Shown here: positions 23,031 through 36,275 of the stretch, one piece after another
How positions within the stretch are numbered: position 1 is the first letter of the stretch
Layout of the letters: each line of letters begins with the position of its first letter
Source of the DNA: Progne subis subis
Lineage: Eukaryota > Chordata > Aves > Passeriformes > Hirundinidae
Length of the DNA stretch: 64,000 bases
Direction of reading: 5' to 3'
Assembly (NCBI GenBank): GCA_022316685.1
Contig: JAKJHU010000030.1
Coordinates: 15,084,018-15,148,017, forward strand
Made by a program: the position numbers and the translations under genes
The notes under the pieces: model-generated
Databases searched by the model: none
Seen by the model: only the letters and a program-made list of their open reading frames with translations
What the model was told of the DNA's origin: nothing

Positions 23031-23697
23031 TGTTGAGGGTTAAATTTCCTGTAGAATTCCTCCCCCCCCCCCCCCCCCCAAGTTGCTAGGAGACTAAATA
23101 CCGATAGTTAGAGAGTGCTTAACCTGGACAAAAGAAGCTGATCACTTAGTTTTGGGGGAGGGAGAAACCTCCTGGGGAGAGCTGAGGGGTGGGCTCACGG
23201 CTCTCAGTCTTCCGGGGAGCACGGATCGGGCGACTGCTGGCTGCCTGGAGTCCACGGTTAATGGAGGAGTTTGGTCCTGGGAATTCTACCATCTGTTGGA
23301 GTGCCCAGGAATTCGGAGTTTCTTCGCTGTCCTGCTGGATTTTGGGTCAACCCTGGTACAGCCGCTGCGGGTTCTCCGGCACTGCCCACTTCATCTGCCA
23401 GGACACCCCCTGCCTGCCGAGGACAGTCCACCGCTTCCAGCCATCAGCGCCGGAGTTTCCACCGTTTGCCCTCGGGGTTCTTGGTTCTGTTTTACTATTA
23501 TTATAATTGCTGTTTTTTGTTGTTTGTCCTGTTATATTTACTAGCAAAGGACTGTTATTCCTTTTCCCCATAGCTCTGACCGAAAAGTTTTTTTAATCTT
23601 CCAAATTATAATAACATGGAGGGAAGGATTTGAATTCCTCATTTCCTAGAGAGGCCTGCCTCTCCTTAGCAGACACCTGTCTTTTCAAACCGAGACA
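23031..23697 (+). mobile_element. Solo LTR (copy B), inserted into a CR1
   Basis: This 667-bp copy is closely similar to the solo LTR at 11800-12474, with the same TGTTG start and CCGAGACA end. It has a perfect 5-bp target duplication, AAGAG, at 23026-23030 and 23698-23702. A long C tract lies at about 23062-23080. Because it splits a CR1, it is younger than that CR1. Confidence 0.92.
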
Positions 23698-23815
23698 AAG
23701 AGGTATCTGGACAAAGCCCTTAACAAGAGGCCTTAACTCTTGGTCAGCCCTGAAGTGGTTAGGAAGTCGGACTAAATAAACACTCTAGGTCCCTTCCAAC
23801 CCAAACTATTCTACT
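23698..23815 (+). mobile_element. CR1 LINE fragment, 3' terminal portion of the interrupted copy
   Basis: After the solo LTR the CR1 continues with 'gtatctggacaaagccc' and ends in the typical 'ggtcccttccaacccaaact' block followed by CR1-type 3' terminal short repeats (attctact...). Its first five bases duplicate the last five of the 5' portion. Confidence 0.88.
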
Positions 23816-26094
23816 CTGTTTTACTCTGCTTAATTCTACTCTATTCTTCAATACAATATAATGTGACATTTACTGATACTCACTTTTCTGTGACCTTATC
23901 CCAGATTCATCTGTTCCTGCTGTATAACTCCATCTTGCATGTGTAAGCAATAGGGAAACTTTTCCTCAAAACCTCTAAAGTTTATGAATGAAGACAGTTA
24001 TCTCTCCTTGACATTCAAGAAGATCCTTTCACTGACTGGTTTTCACATAGCTGCATAGTGGCAGTGCAGTAAGGGTTTGAACTCGGCATCTTTCTTAACA
24101 TTCCTGTCCCCTCACTTCTTTTATCTGTGACTAATGGCATCACTAGTCTTCCTGCCACCCACACTTTCTAAACTGGGTGTCATTTGTTTCTTCCTTTTTT
24201 GAGCACTTCCTTTTCATCATCAACTTCATTAATATAACATTTCTCATTCTCAGCTTCACAGCCTTGCAGGAAGCCCCATTAGCTTCCTTTTCCCCTTCGT
24301 CCTACGTTCACTGACTTTGCCAATTATTTTGTGTCTTTTCATTCTCACAATTCAAGCCTCAGTACTGAATCTTAATGAAGCAACTCCACCAGCACACCAG
24401 AGCCTTTCTCTGATGACCCTCTCCACTCACACTTCTGGCTAGCAGCATCAAGAGAAACAGCTGGATCTAGGAATATGCTTTGGCTTGCATTCACAGTCAG
24501 CCAGACACATATGCAGTTACTAATATTTAAATTGATGGTTTATATTTTGATTGATGGCTAAAAATATTTAGGAACAGCAAATCACCCTTGAATTATTTTG
24601 ATGTTGTGCTTGGCATTTCATGTTATTTTTGCCAGTTCTGGAGGAGGGAAAATGGTGAGGGGGACTGAAAGCTACTGTCAATATTCTTCCTGTGAAGATA
24701 CATTGTATCTTTACCATTAACTGTCTTTAAAAATTCTTAATTTTAAAATAATCACTTTACTGTGCATAGTGGACTGAAAGGAATTGTATACCTTTATGCA
24801 CATTTAATTAGTTATTATGAATCTCTGAAGTTTTTGTACTGTGTGGTGGATTCAGACTTGCTGCTTTCTAAATTTCCTTGTCCTGAAATACATTCTAACC
24901 TTGGACTGACACTGCCATTTTTTTATTTTTTTTTTTAATGATGTCTCATCAGAGTCAGAAAGAACCCACTAAAATTCAGTTGTTCAGACTTAATTTTTGA
25001 TGTTATGGAGGAATTCATTAGCACCTCAGCTGAATTCAATCCCAGAAGAGGAATTTGGTTATACATAAAAATGAGACTTATTTTTTAGCCTAGTTCTGTT
25101 AGTTTTTAGGCCACCCTTGTGGGGAAAGAAGAAAGCAGTTTTCTCAGCCTTTGCTGTAGACATTCAGTTTTACAAATTATAAATTGGTGGAATGTTCTCC
25201 TGCTTGTTTACTGACAGAAATATACTATACTAAATTAGTTTGCTACAAATTTATTTTTTATTATCAGCAATGAAGTTCGTGTCCAAGTCATGTCCATATC
25301 ATATTAGCAACTCAGATGGTTTAAAAGCAATATGAAAATGTGGGATTTTATATACATTTATTCTTACTGCTTAAAGTGGTTTCCACTTGTTTCTGGGAAA
25401 GCAACTTTCAGAGGAACGGAAATATATTACATTAAAGAGGATAATATCTGTGGCCCAGGTGAAGCTGTCAGGTGATTTGCTGTAATAATTTTATCCACAG
25501 TGTTAAGGTCAGCCATGTGTTACAGAGGAGAAAGACCAACCTCCTCTGCTTAGTCATCTCAGGAGGCTGAGGCTGTTGTGTGCAATTACTTCAGTTCAGA
25601 TCCTGGATGGGCACTGGAGTAACAGGAGCAAGGAACATTCCAGCTGGAGGCCTTTAAGATCCCAGTCCAAGCTTACAGTAGCTGAGAAAAAGAGCCTAGG
25701 CAAAGACTAAGAAGATGCAGAAGCTTGTGTGGGAAATATCTAAAGGTGACCAGTGCAGGCGGGTGACTCTGCTCTTCAGAAGCCAGCCAACAGACCAGTG
25801 AGAACACAGCTCACGACACACTCTCACCTGTGCTTCTCTCCCCAGCCTCCAAAGCCCACACAGTTGGTGCAGCTGCAGAGCACTGTGCCTGTACCTGCCC
25901 ACATTAGCAGCTGGACACAGCACCTTGCAGCCCCTAGTACCCCCACTTGGGAGCCACTCGGCATGTTCCCTTTGTTTTACCTTAAAAGCAAGTAAAGCCT
26001 CAGTAGGAGCTTGGTTTTCTCTCAGGTAAACATCCTCGTCACAGTTTTTGCAACACCTGACAAGTTAACAAAGACAGTGGATGAGAGACATTAG
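23816..26094. other. Intergenic, no gene seen
   Basis: AT-rich sequence without a supported gene, apart from pyrimidine-rich patches around 24100-24360. Open frames near 25700-25990 are short, lie opposite each other on both strands and show no domain. Confidence 0.55.
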
Positions 26095-26325
26095 TACCAT
26101 AGATTATCCTGAGCTGGAAAGGACCCACAAGGATCATTGTGTCCAGCTCCTGGCCCTGTACAGGAAAACCCGAGGAGTCCCATCATGTGCCCGAGGGTAT
26201 TGCCCAAAGGCTTCTTGAACTCAGACAAGATTGATGTTGTGGCCAAGGGGAGTGTGTTCCAGTGCCCAACCACCCTCTGGGTCAATAGCCTTTTCCTGAT
26301 ATCCAGCCTAAACCTTCCCTGACAC
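26095..26325 (-). mobile_element. CR1 LINE fragment, minus orientation
   Basis: The plus strand reads as a reverse-complemented CR1 3' end: 'taccatagattatcctgagc', 'ggacccacaaggatcattgtg', 'gtccagctcctggccctgta', and later 'gtgttccagtgcccaaccac'. It is truncated and diverged. Confidence 0.85.
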
Positions 26326-28412
26326 AGATCTGCGGAGAAGAGCAGGGCTCTGAAGGCTCACACCCATCAAGTGACCTGGAATCACACTGCACCAGCAAGA
26401 ACCAGAGCTGCAGGAGAACCATCTTCCCTGAAAATACATGCCATCCTGGAACCGGCTCCAGCAGGCAAAACAAGCAGTAGGAATGGAGGCATTAACACAA
26501 GAGCCTGCCCCAGTGAATTCAGTTGCAAAATTCTCATTACTTCAAGGGGCCAAGATGTCGTACATTGCACTTGTGTAATGGGCCCACATCTTCTTAAAGT
26601 GATTAGGAGAGGCTCAACATTTGCTTTGAATAGCCCATTATGGGATCAACTAATCCTAAAAATCTGCGGGCTCTCATATCTTGCTAAAACTGCTGGCTTA
26701 AGCTAATCTTCCAGCTTTACATGTGAAGATTGAAGACGATTGATAAAAGCAGCTAAAAGGAAAGGAAGGAGTCTTTCTCTTCCTAGTTACAGTTCAGATT
26801 ATTTCATTCCTTATTTGCCATCTCTATTGATGTCTAAGCACACATGGAAGTGGGGAACATTTAGAAAACAGCAAATTGGTCCTTGCTTCAACCACCTCTC
26901 TGTGTACACGGCAGCAGAGGTGAGAATGGGTCCCAGAATGGAGACTTAATGGGCTTGTCTGGTGGAATATTACATTTTGGCGACAGAGAAGTGAGAACAA
27001 GAGGTTTCATGTGGTTAATTGCTTAAGCAGTGTGAAAACTAGATGAGTTTGAAAACAGCTTGAATGAGAAAATGTCCAGCCAAGGAAAGTAAATTACTCT
27101 CCTGCTCTCGCATCATAGCAAAAAGCTGCCAGGTAATTGGTGCTAGTGAAAGTATATTAAACTTTGTTGCAGAGTTTGATTAGAGTTGAAACCAAGTCTG
27201 TGGTTTCAGGCATTTAACACATTTACTGTTGCATTCTGAATCCTTACAAACAAAGCGTTTGGCTGAGTAGAGAACAAATTCATACTTGCCTTTTATTTAT
27301 CATATAAAGCAGATATCTTTCTGGGAAATGAAGGGTGAAATATGTCTACAGATAAATCTCTGGAAATTTTTATTTCAATTTCAGTGAAGAAATCCAAAGA
27401 CACTAGGAGATGAAGAAAATTAGCATAATCAGCTCATGTTGTTTAATCCCCTTAGTCCAAACTAGGAATGTTCTCTATGTGCTACTGGTTAACAGTTTTA
27501 TCCCAGCCAGGTTTAGATGACCTGTAATTCCCTACTCTGCTGCCTTTTGTAACTGTCAGAGAGCTCACAATGTGCATCTTGGATCTCACAGAAAGACATG
27601 CTGCACACAAAACATTTTAAAAGTGCAGTTATATTAAGTATAATGAGAAAGAGCGCAGGGAAATATGGAAGCCGCAAAAGAAAATGCTTTCAAAACTGAT
27701 TCTATTATATGGTATAATGCATGTATATTTTTTATTCCTTTCTTTAAAAGAGCTGTTAAGATTTGATAGTGACTGGAATGACAAACACAACAAGAGAAGG
27801 GTTTGTAATAAGAGATTTTCAGAAAACAGAGAAATCAGTTGGAAGCTATGGAGTTTCCATAGGACAGCACAAGCACTGAGGGCTCAGAACTGCCACAGGT
27901 AAGAAAAACAGCTTCTGTTATGCACATATTTGTATCTTAAGTAATGCTTGTCAACTGTCTTTAGAATGTTTATATTGGAAATGAAAAGTCCTGTCAGGCT
28001 TCATTTCAAATAAAAGAGCTTCAAATCCTATCCCTCAGATCAGTCAATTTTCATCAGCTAAGGTGAAATCACCCCCAGGTACCTTCCATCTGAAAAGAAC
28101 TGAATATGCACTGATTGTAGACCTTGCAGTGCATGCCACAGTATTGCTGGAATTTATACAAATTGCTATTATTAATGCAATACCTGCTGTTACAGTAGAA
28201 GAAACAAGGTAAATGATGGTAGTTCTAATTTTCTCTTGAGTATTGATGAAAACCCTTTTGTTTTAGACACCTCTGCTTGATTTTTGAGTCATTAAACAGA
28301 AATAATGCCAATTCTGGAGAAACTTTCCCCATTTGTCATATACTTAGCTGGTTTCCTTCATTCCACTGAGCTCAACAATCTGAGAATAGCTGACAATTTG
28401 TCCTTATGGCTA

Positions 28413-28417
<5 letters not shown>

Positions 28418-28463
<46 letters not shown>
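28418..28463. repeat. (TA)n microsatellite
   Basis: About 23 uninterrupted TA units. Such tracts are usually length-variable. Confidence 0.97.
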
Positions 28464-28469
<6 letters not shown>

Positions 28470-28891
28470 ATATAAATCCTGGATATTATTCCAATATACA
28501 AAATCTAAAAGAAGAAAAGGTAAAACCAGTGTATTAGGCTGGTTGCTGAGACAAAAATCTTGATAGAAATTAAATATTGATTAAATCTGGCAACATAACT
28601 TGGTGGGAACAGGAATAGGTGGTTCAAAATGTCTCCAAGAATATTTAACAAAGATGGAATGATACCAACACTATAGGTGGTCCCTGTATAAAAGACTGGG
28701 CAACAGCTACAATTATTTTGTATTTTCTAGAGATTAATTTGGCTTTGAAAAATGCAGAGTTCATAAAAACACTTATGAAACACACATACTTATGCATCAT
28801 TTTCCAGTGGCACATTCGTAATTTGTTGTCTGCCAACACAAGAAGAAAAGTATTCCAGTTATGACAGTTTCTATTTTCAAAATGGCTTAGG

Positions 28892-28932
28892 GAAAACAAA
28901 CAAACAAACAAAACCAAAACAACAACAACAAA
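28892..28932. repeat. (AAAC)n / (AAC)n simple repeat
   Basis: Runs of AAAC units grade into AAC units on the plus strand. Confidence 0.9.
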
Positions 28933-29214
28933 ATCCAAAACCAAAGTGCTGCAAAAATCTGCAGCAAGGAAGAGAATAATAATGGGATGGGCCACTCAGC
29001 CCTGGACAATCAGAAGCATTACTCTGAGGTCTAATGTGCTGAGCTGTTTCCATGGCTTTCTCCTCTCTCTCACAATTACCAGAGGCCTGTTTGGTTAGGA
29101 GTTTGAGCCAGTCTGACCATATGACACTTATTTTTTCCTGTTAAGAGCCTCACCAAGAGGGATTTTTCTGTGGGGGTTTTTTTTTTTGTTTGCTCGGGTT
29201 TTTTTGTGGGTTTA

Positions 29215-29242
29215 TTTGTTTGTTTGTTTGTTTGTTTGTTTT
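29215..29242. repeat. (GTTT)n simple repeat
   Basis: Six or seven TTTG units lie in a longer T-rich stretch at about 29165-29275. Confidence 0.9.
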
Positions 29243-31071
29243 AAAATTTATTTTGATATTTTCTTTTTTTTTAAAGGCCAATTCTGACTCCCAAGAGATA
29301 TTCCTTCCAGTCAAAGAAAGATAAGCCACTAAAGCTTTTCATTCCTATAGTTAGAATCTTTACCATACTTTACCAAACTGCAAGGTTTTGGGACACTGAT
29401 AATGAAAAAGAATATAATCATGTTTTCACAGGATGTTCACCCATATTCAGTGAGGTGGATCTGGCACAGGTGGATCTGTCCTTATCCCTGCTTTTTGTGT
29501 GTTATCCCGTCTGCTTCCTCAGGCCAGAATTGCAATTGCGTGTTCATGGGATAATGCAAATCAGGGAGCTAATCTGGGGCTGGGAAAAAAGGATGCTCAG
29601 TCCATAGTCTGGTTCATTGTGAAGCCACATAAAGCTCCATGCTGGGATGAAGGGAGGATGAGGATTAAACCAGGGACCACCCATTTCACCAGAGGCACGG
29701 AAGTCCATTGGTTCAAATAGATCAAGAAAATTTAGCCAGATGGCCTCATCCAAATCCTGCTAAAGCCACTGTGAGCCCTCCACATTATCTCTTCTTGGAA
29801 GGATTTCAGAGATGGGTGAGCAGAAAGAGAGTGACTCATAGTAGCACTGTGGACACCCTGGCCAAAACATCTGGGAATCGTCCACTGCAACTTTGCAAAG
29901 GTTTCTCACAGCACTGAGCTGTATGGAGTGAATCCTGTTTACTAAGATCCTGTGTAGGGACCAAGAATTTGGCTCTCAGAAAGGAGAATACACCATATTT
30001 TTTTTTTTTTTGCTGACTGTGTAAATAAATCCTTTCAAAAAAACTCTCATGCCAGACTGGGGAAAACTACAGGAGCAATTTCAGGAACATTTCTTCAAAA
30101 GCAGTCCTGGCACATGGCTTGTGTAGAAACACTGAGCTGGACAGAACTGCCAAGACAGTGGAAGAGAAATATTTTTTTCCTTCCAGATTTTTTTTTTTTT
30201 TTTTTTTCAGCAGGATGCCTTTTAAAGTTCAATGCACCTTGAAGAGATGCTGTGCAGCTAAATAGAATAGAACAGAACAGAACAAAGCACATAATAGTGA
30301 CACAATACAAACATTAGAAACAATCCACCATTTACTATATAGAAATTAATTTTGAATGTTCTGTACATCAATACACTGATAGGGGGCATAAAAATAAATC
30401 TTAATAGATACTTCCCTGCCCTTCTGTTATAAAACCTATCAATAGTAGAATTTCCACAGCTCATTAGGAAGCTCATCACTGTGCTGAACTGCCTTTAGAG
30501 ATGGAAAGCTTTCTGTAATACTTAATTGAATAATCTTTTGGCACATATTATGCCATCCACTTTTTTCCTGCACTCAGAAGTAATGCAGAGAATGTGATCA
30601 CCACTGGTAATTTTGTCCTCAAAAAATCAACTGATATATGGATATGTTTTCTCTTGAAGGCTGCAATGCTTTTAACTAGAAGAAATACATCTTATCTTAA
30701 ATGAAAAAAAGGAGATGAGAGGGTACCTCCTTCTTCGTCAACCTCATATATAACATCATCCTTGTCAGGAATATTTGAAATTTCTGGCAAAGCTGCAGTA
30801 TTTTCAGATAAGCAGAAGAAATCTATCCTTCCTGTATCATTTCCACTCACGTTTTTGACTCCTGAAACATGTAAAATTTCTGTTTCATTCCTTGTTCACG
30901 ACATTCCTAGCTAGAATGTGCATATTAAAATCAGGTTAACAAAATTCAACCATAATGGAAATGCATGGAAAAAAGCCTTTATTCTCTTTTTGTTATATTC
31001 TATTTTGTTTGCATCAGCTTTCTTTCCCAAAAATTCTTTTCCACTGCTTAGCTCCCCTGCAAGCAAAGTCA

Positions 31072-31120
31072 TAAAATCATAGAATCAAAAAGGTTGAATC
31101 ATTGAGTCCATCTGCGTCCG
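31072..31120 (-). mobile_element. Possible remnant of a CR1 3' end, minus orientation
   Basis: The segment 'aaaatcatagaatcaaaaag' followed by 'gttgaatcattgagtccatc' resembles the reverse-complemented CR1 terminus but is short and diverged. The sequence that follows is not clearly CR1. Confidence 0.35.
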
Positions 31121-33356
31121 AAGTGACTGGAGTATTTGGACAGCATTAGTGTTTGAGCCCACCCTGTGCAATGACAGAAAATGGAACATTTTACAGAGGA
31201 TCCATTTTTCTCTCTGGTCCATAAGTGAATGCAGCCCCTCATGACCTGGTCCAAGGAATCCAATTCAAGCTTATCAATTCTTAAACCCCACCCATCTGAG
31301 CCATCATGTTCAGCCACTTCTGTGGACTAAAATGTTGTCTGAGGTCCCCAACAGCTCCCCTAAAACAGTCCACGGCAGTGGGAAACAGTTTGTGCCTTTG
31401 AATCAGCTGGATCACAGCGATACAACATGTATGGCATAAAACCTTTGACAAATGTCTGTGTAATATTGCCCTATCTCTTCACAGCCCAGTCCTTTGCTCC
31501 CTATGACAGTTCATATTACTAAGTGTCATTAAGTTCCAGACCTCTGTCCTGATCCATAGGGGAACCAGAGACCTGTGCCCAGGATATCTGATAGGTCAGC
31601 TAAAGGTTACAAATGAGAATCAGTGTCAACAATTCAGCTCTCTACTAGAGCAGAGTAACTTAAAACTACACTAAAGCTCCCTGATCTGGAAAGTCACACT
31701 TCTTGCTTGTCCAAAGCTATGACATGATCTCCAGTAAGTTCAGAGGCATTATGAGCAATTTGCCCTAAGTGGTAAGTGTATCCCTTCAATTTAGTCTTCC
31801 CTACACAGACTATTCCCACAGTGGGGAATGCCAGGTCAGTGAATAGGAGCTTTGTATAATGTGAATGTTCAGTCCCTACTGGGAAGCATTCTCCAATCTG
31901 CACTTCCAGCCAACTCAAAAATGAGTTGATAAACAAAGCTTTATCCAGTTACCAGTGGCTGGAACACTAGACTTCTAAGGAAGTAAAAGGACTATGTGCC
32001 ATTCTGGAAAGGATTCAGGAGCTGCCAGTCTTTGATAGCTGAGAGAGAGAAGTGCCAGGCTGTAAAGCAGTATCTAAATTTACTGCATGCCTGCCCTTGC
32101 CCCTCCCAATGCCAAAGGTATGGAAGGAAAGAAAAAATAGCAGAACAAAGCAAATAATTAACTGAAGATAGTAATTCACTGTCACTTCATAAGGCAAGAA
32201 AAGACATCTCCTGCCCATTGTGAGGGCAGACGCTGGGTCAAAAAGCCCAGAGCTGGGAGAAGATGCTGGGTACTATCTGTAACCTGTGTGGGATTCTTCC
32301 ATGGCTTCAGAACTGCTCTTGCAGAGACAGACACTAAATGTGGGGCAGCAGAGGTGCAAGGCTGGCACCTGCTGCATCCCTCAGGAGAACATCCCATGTC
32401 AGTTGGGTCAGAAGGATTTGCCTCCCTGAGTGCTTCCTCCCTTGCCCTGTGCATATGCAGCTGTAAATAATCACAGGTTTTGTCTCTTTTCTTATCTCAC
32501 AGTTCAAGCATTACAAAGATCATATAAATAATGTTAACATTTTTCATTTTGACTATGAAGTGTTTGATTCTTACATCACAAGAACACCTGTCTGCCTGGC
32601 ACAATTCTCTTCTCCCACAAAACACGCTTGCCATCTTCTGGCCAGGCCACCAAGCATCACGAGGCTGGCTGGAAATACACTCTCAAGTGTCTGTACTACA
32701 CAGGCTTTCCCAACTCTTAACCCAACCACCCAAGCAAACAGTTTCAAGTGAAATTTTGCTTTGGGAAGTTCCCCTATCAAGAAGAATTTAGCTTTCATGC
32801 TGTGCAAAATTCATCTTTCTTGATTAATAAAGATTTGCATGAGTTTTTGCCTCTGTCTTCATACCTGCAAACATCCTGAGTTTCATTTTTTCAAAGCCTA
32901 AATGAAACATTTGGCCTAAAGTCTGTATTATTTTGCTGCTTTTACATTTAAACCACAAGTTTCTGTGGATTTTATAGGAAACTAGTGTTGATCAAAACTG
33001 GAATTACAGTTTTCATTAATAGTTATTAAACACTAACCTTGCAGTAGAAGGTGAGGCTGAACAAAGTTCATATGGTATCAGGTTCCAAGACAAATATTTG
33101 ATGTGCTTGTAATTAAAGCCAGTGCTAGAGTTTGATATTCACCTTGATATCCTCCTCAATCAGAGAGGATCTTTCAGGAAGATCACATCTTCTGCCATCT
33201 AGTTTCCTGTATAATTCTTCATTGTCTCTACTTTTGTCTCTCTCATGTTGTTTATGAAACACATATCTCCCAGATCAACTCCTCTGAAGACTGAAATCTT
33301 CCTGAGAGGTGTATCATTTCAGTCAAAAGCATAAAAAATATTATTTCCAGTATGTA

Positions 33357-33430
33357 ATAACAATAAGAGCAATAATAGTTATTATTGTTACTATGATTAT
33401 TACTATTACTATTACTACTATTTTAATGCT
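33357..33430. repeat. Degenerate trinucleotide repeat (TTA/TTG/CTA-like)
   Basis: Imperfect runs of 'attattactattactattac' type sequence indicate an old, mutated trinucleotide microsatellite. Confidence 0.75.
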
Positions 33431-35756
33431 ACTATAGAGACCAGTTGGCACAGCCAATCGTTTTCACCAAGTTTTAGATCAGTTAGCTGGTGTTATCTGG
33501 CTACAGGTGCTGGTTACCAGCAGTACAATCTGGTCTGTGAGCTGTTTTCAGCTATCAGGAACCAGCTAAATTTAGTAGCCCACAGATTAGCAAACAGTTC
33601 CTGTTTGGGATTGCGCAGGGAGAGGACAGGGGAGTTAGGGGCAGGGTTGTCCTGCATGTGACTTCAGAAAATTGAGGTCTTCCACTGTGATTTTTTCCGC
33701 CAAGGCTTTGTACTGACAGTGGAGTTGGGTGAGACTGGGAATTGCAGCGTGAAGCTCAAGGCTGAGGCAAGCCCTGGCAGGCAAGGCTCAGCGCAGGGTG
33801 ACAGGGAGACCAGTGTTTCACAGACGATATTTCCTCTGTAAGGCAGGGTTTTTCAGGAAGACTGCATTTTCTGCTGTGGCATGGCCAGTTTCCAGTGAAA
33901 TTCTGATTCAGCCTACTTCTGTCTTTCACAAAAGAAGTAGCACAAATGGTAAAATGAATGTCGAGCCCCAAGCTAAAGAAACTTGCCTTGCCCCCTGTTA
34001 TTTCACTTTGTAAATCAGGAGTTCTATAACTGCATTACAGATGTTACTAAATATCTGATCAAGTATTGAATTAGAATAGGCAGTTCTTGCCTTTCAGTGA
34101 TACAAACTCCCCACATACAGCCACACATCACCTTGTAAGGGGAAAAAATGTTGAGTGTAATGCACAATCAATTTCCTTAGCTACATACAGTGCAAGGTTC
34201 TATGCATACAGCTGTTACTTATTTTGTTGTTTCAAAGGGAAAATTTTCATTAATGGGTTTAAAAATTAACACTAGATCTGCATTTTATTTCTTACATTTA
34301 CAGCTGCCTAACAAAGCATGGCTGATGGCTATGATGGCAGCATGGGCTTTTCCACGTACTCCACACAAAATATCACAATCATTTCCATTTCTCCCTCTCA
34401 GGCACACCATTTCTGAGCTGCTGTCTGGCAACTGAAAAAAATGTGCTGCACCACCTGTCAGAGTGTTCCAGCTTCCCGCCTGTTTTAGCAGACACATTTT
34501 TCTTTCAACAAATAGATACTGAACTTTTATTACAATAGGTAATAGCCAGGAACAGCAACAGAACAGAAATTAATATTAAAATCCAGAAATATTAGAAATA
34601 TAATTATATTAGTTCCTAGCACAAATTTCTAGCATCTGGTCTGAGCTAATTTTAATATATTTTACTAATTTAACATTCTAGACCAGTTTTTACTGAGAAT
34701 GCAATTTGTAGGAAAGCATGCTGTCTTTTCTCCTATAGATTAATAACAGGATTAGGGGGCTGGGAAAACCACTAAGAAAAGGGATGATATGCAACAGGCA
34801 AGCCCATAATACTGCCTATCTCAAGCAAGATACACTCAAGCACTCAAAAACAATGGCAGGAGACACAGGAATACATGGCACTAATGGGGGAAAAAAAAAA
34901 AATCTTTTGTTTTTTGCTTGCGTAGTTATGTCTTCAAATCAGGCCTGGAATACAGAGTCAGCAGCCTTGGGAAAGAATTGGCAAATCTCTGCAGCAGGAG
35001 CTGCAATGTATGTGGACAGACATTTCTCCGTGTAGTGCTTGGAAAACAAAAGAACAAGAAGGATCAGGAGGGATCTGGGAGGAGCGATCCTAAGTGGCGC
35101 ATATTCCAGAGCCCCGGCAGAGAGGGAATGTGGAGCCGAGGAAGGCAGAGGGGAACGCTGCCCTGGGCATGGTGCCTCAGGCAGGCAGGGCAGGGCCCTG
35201 GCCGGCAGCCACACGGAGCTGTCCACCAGGACATCCCTTCCGGAGCAGGAGAGATGCGGGAAGCGGGCTGCAGTCCTGAGACATATTCCTCTCTCATCTC
35301 CTTGCTAAGTGTGCTGGTCAGAGTTAGGAAATGAGACAAATGTGCCAACGAGCTACTGTTAGTATAGTTTGTTCTCTTAACCCCTTTTTATTTTCACAGA
35401 AGGCAAAGGCCAAAGCCTTTTTATCTGCGCAGTTTTGTTCAGTAGAAAATTGTAAAGCCATAACCAGCAAGGTCTAACACATTTCTTAGCAGTCATTTAC
35501 TTTAAAGAGAATGAAAAATGTGTCATTAAAGGACTATGGGAAAATTACAGAATTGAGAGGTTTTCTTCATGCAGATGATGCACTTGTAGGTTATTCTTGC
35601 CTCCTGCCAGCGATGATCCATGTTCTTTGACTCTCCAGCACCTGCCTTGCTTTATCAAGGCAGAAAAATCTTTGGGTGCTTCAAACTTTCCAAGTGAGCA
35701 TTCTCTTCAAATAATAACACATAATACCACCATGCTCCACTAAGGGGAACAGGGTC

Positions 35757-36275
35757 ATGAAATCACAGAACCATAGAATGGCCTGAGTTGGAAAGGATCT
35801 TAAAGCTTACACAAGTTCCAATCCCCCTGCTGCAGACAGGGATACCTCTCACTAGACCAGGTTGCTCAGACCCCCAGCCAACGTGGCTTTATACACTCCC
35901 AGGGATGGAGCATCCACAATTTCTCTGGGCAACCTGTGTCAGTGCCTCACCACCCTCACAGTAGAGAATTTCTTCCTACTGTCTAATCTAAACTACCGCC
36001 TTTCAGATTGAAGCCATTCCTCTTTGTCTTATCACTTTCAAGAAGCCCTTCTCCATCTTTTCTGTAATTCCCTTTAGATACTGGAAAGACATAATCAGCA
36101 AGGCTACTGCAAAGCCTTCTCTTTTCCAGACTGAACAAAATCAACTCCCTCAAGCTTTCCTCACAGGAGAGGTGCTCCATCCCTCGGATCATCTTAGTGG
36201 CCTCCTCTGGACTCACTCCAACAGGTCCATGTCATTCCTGTGTTGCAGACCCCAGAGCCTGATGCAGTGCTCATA
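35757..36275 (-). mobile_element. CR1 LINE fragment, minus orientation
   Basis: A long reverse-complemented CR1 3' part, with landmarks 'aatcacagaaccatagaatg', 'cactagaccaggttgctcag', 'agggatggagcatccacaat' and 'agtggcctcctctggactca'. The minus strand retains a short open frame of the CR1 ORF2 end, but the copy is dead. Confidence 0.9.

Larger units (their letters stand above)
26326..35756. other. Intergenic, no gene seen
   Basis: A long, mostly AT-rich stretch with several microsatellites (listed) and homopolymer runs such as the T tract near 30187-30208. A GC-richer block at about 35060-35280 is discussed under findings. No coding exon, RNA gene or intact transposon could be supported. Confidence 0.5.

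Noticed and set aside
29553..29562. Octamer-like ATGCAAAT near 29555 and OTX-like TAATCC near 26650, suggesting enhancers
   Set aside because: Single short motifs occur by chance at this length. Without conservation data there is no support.
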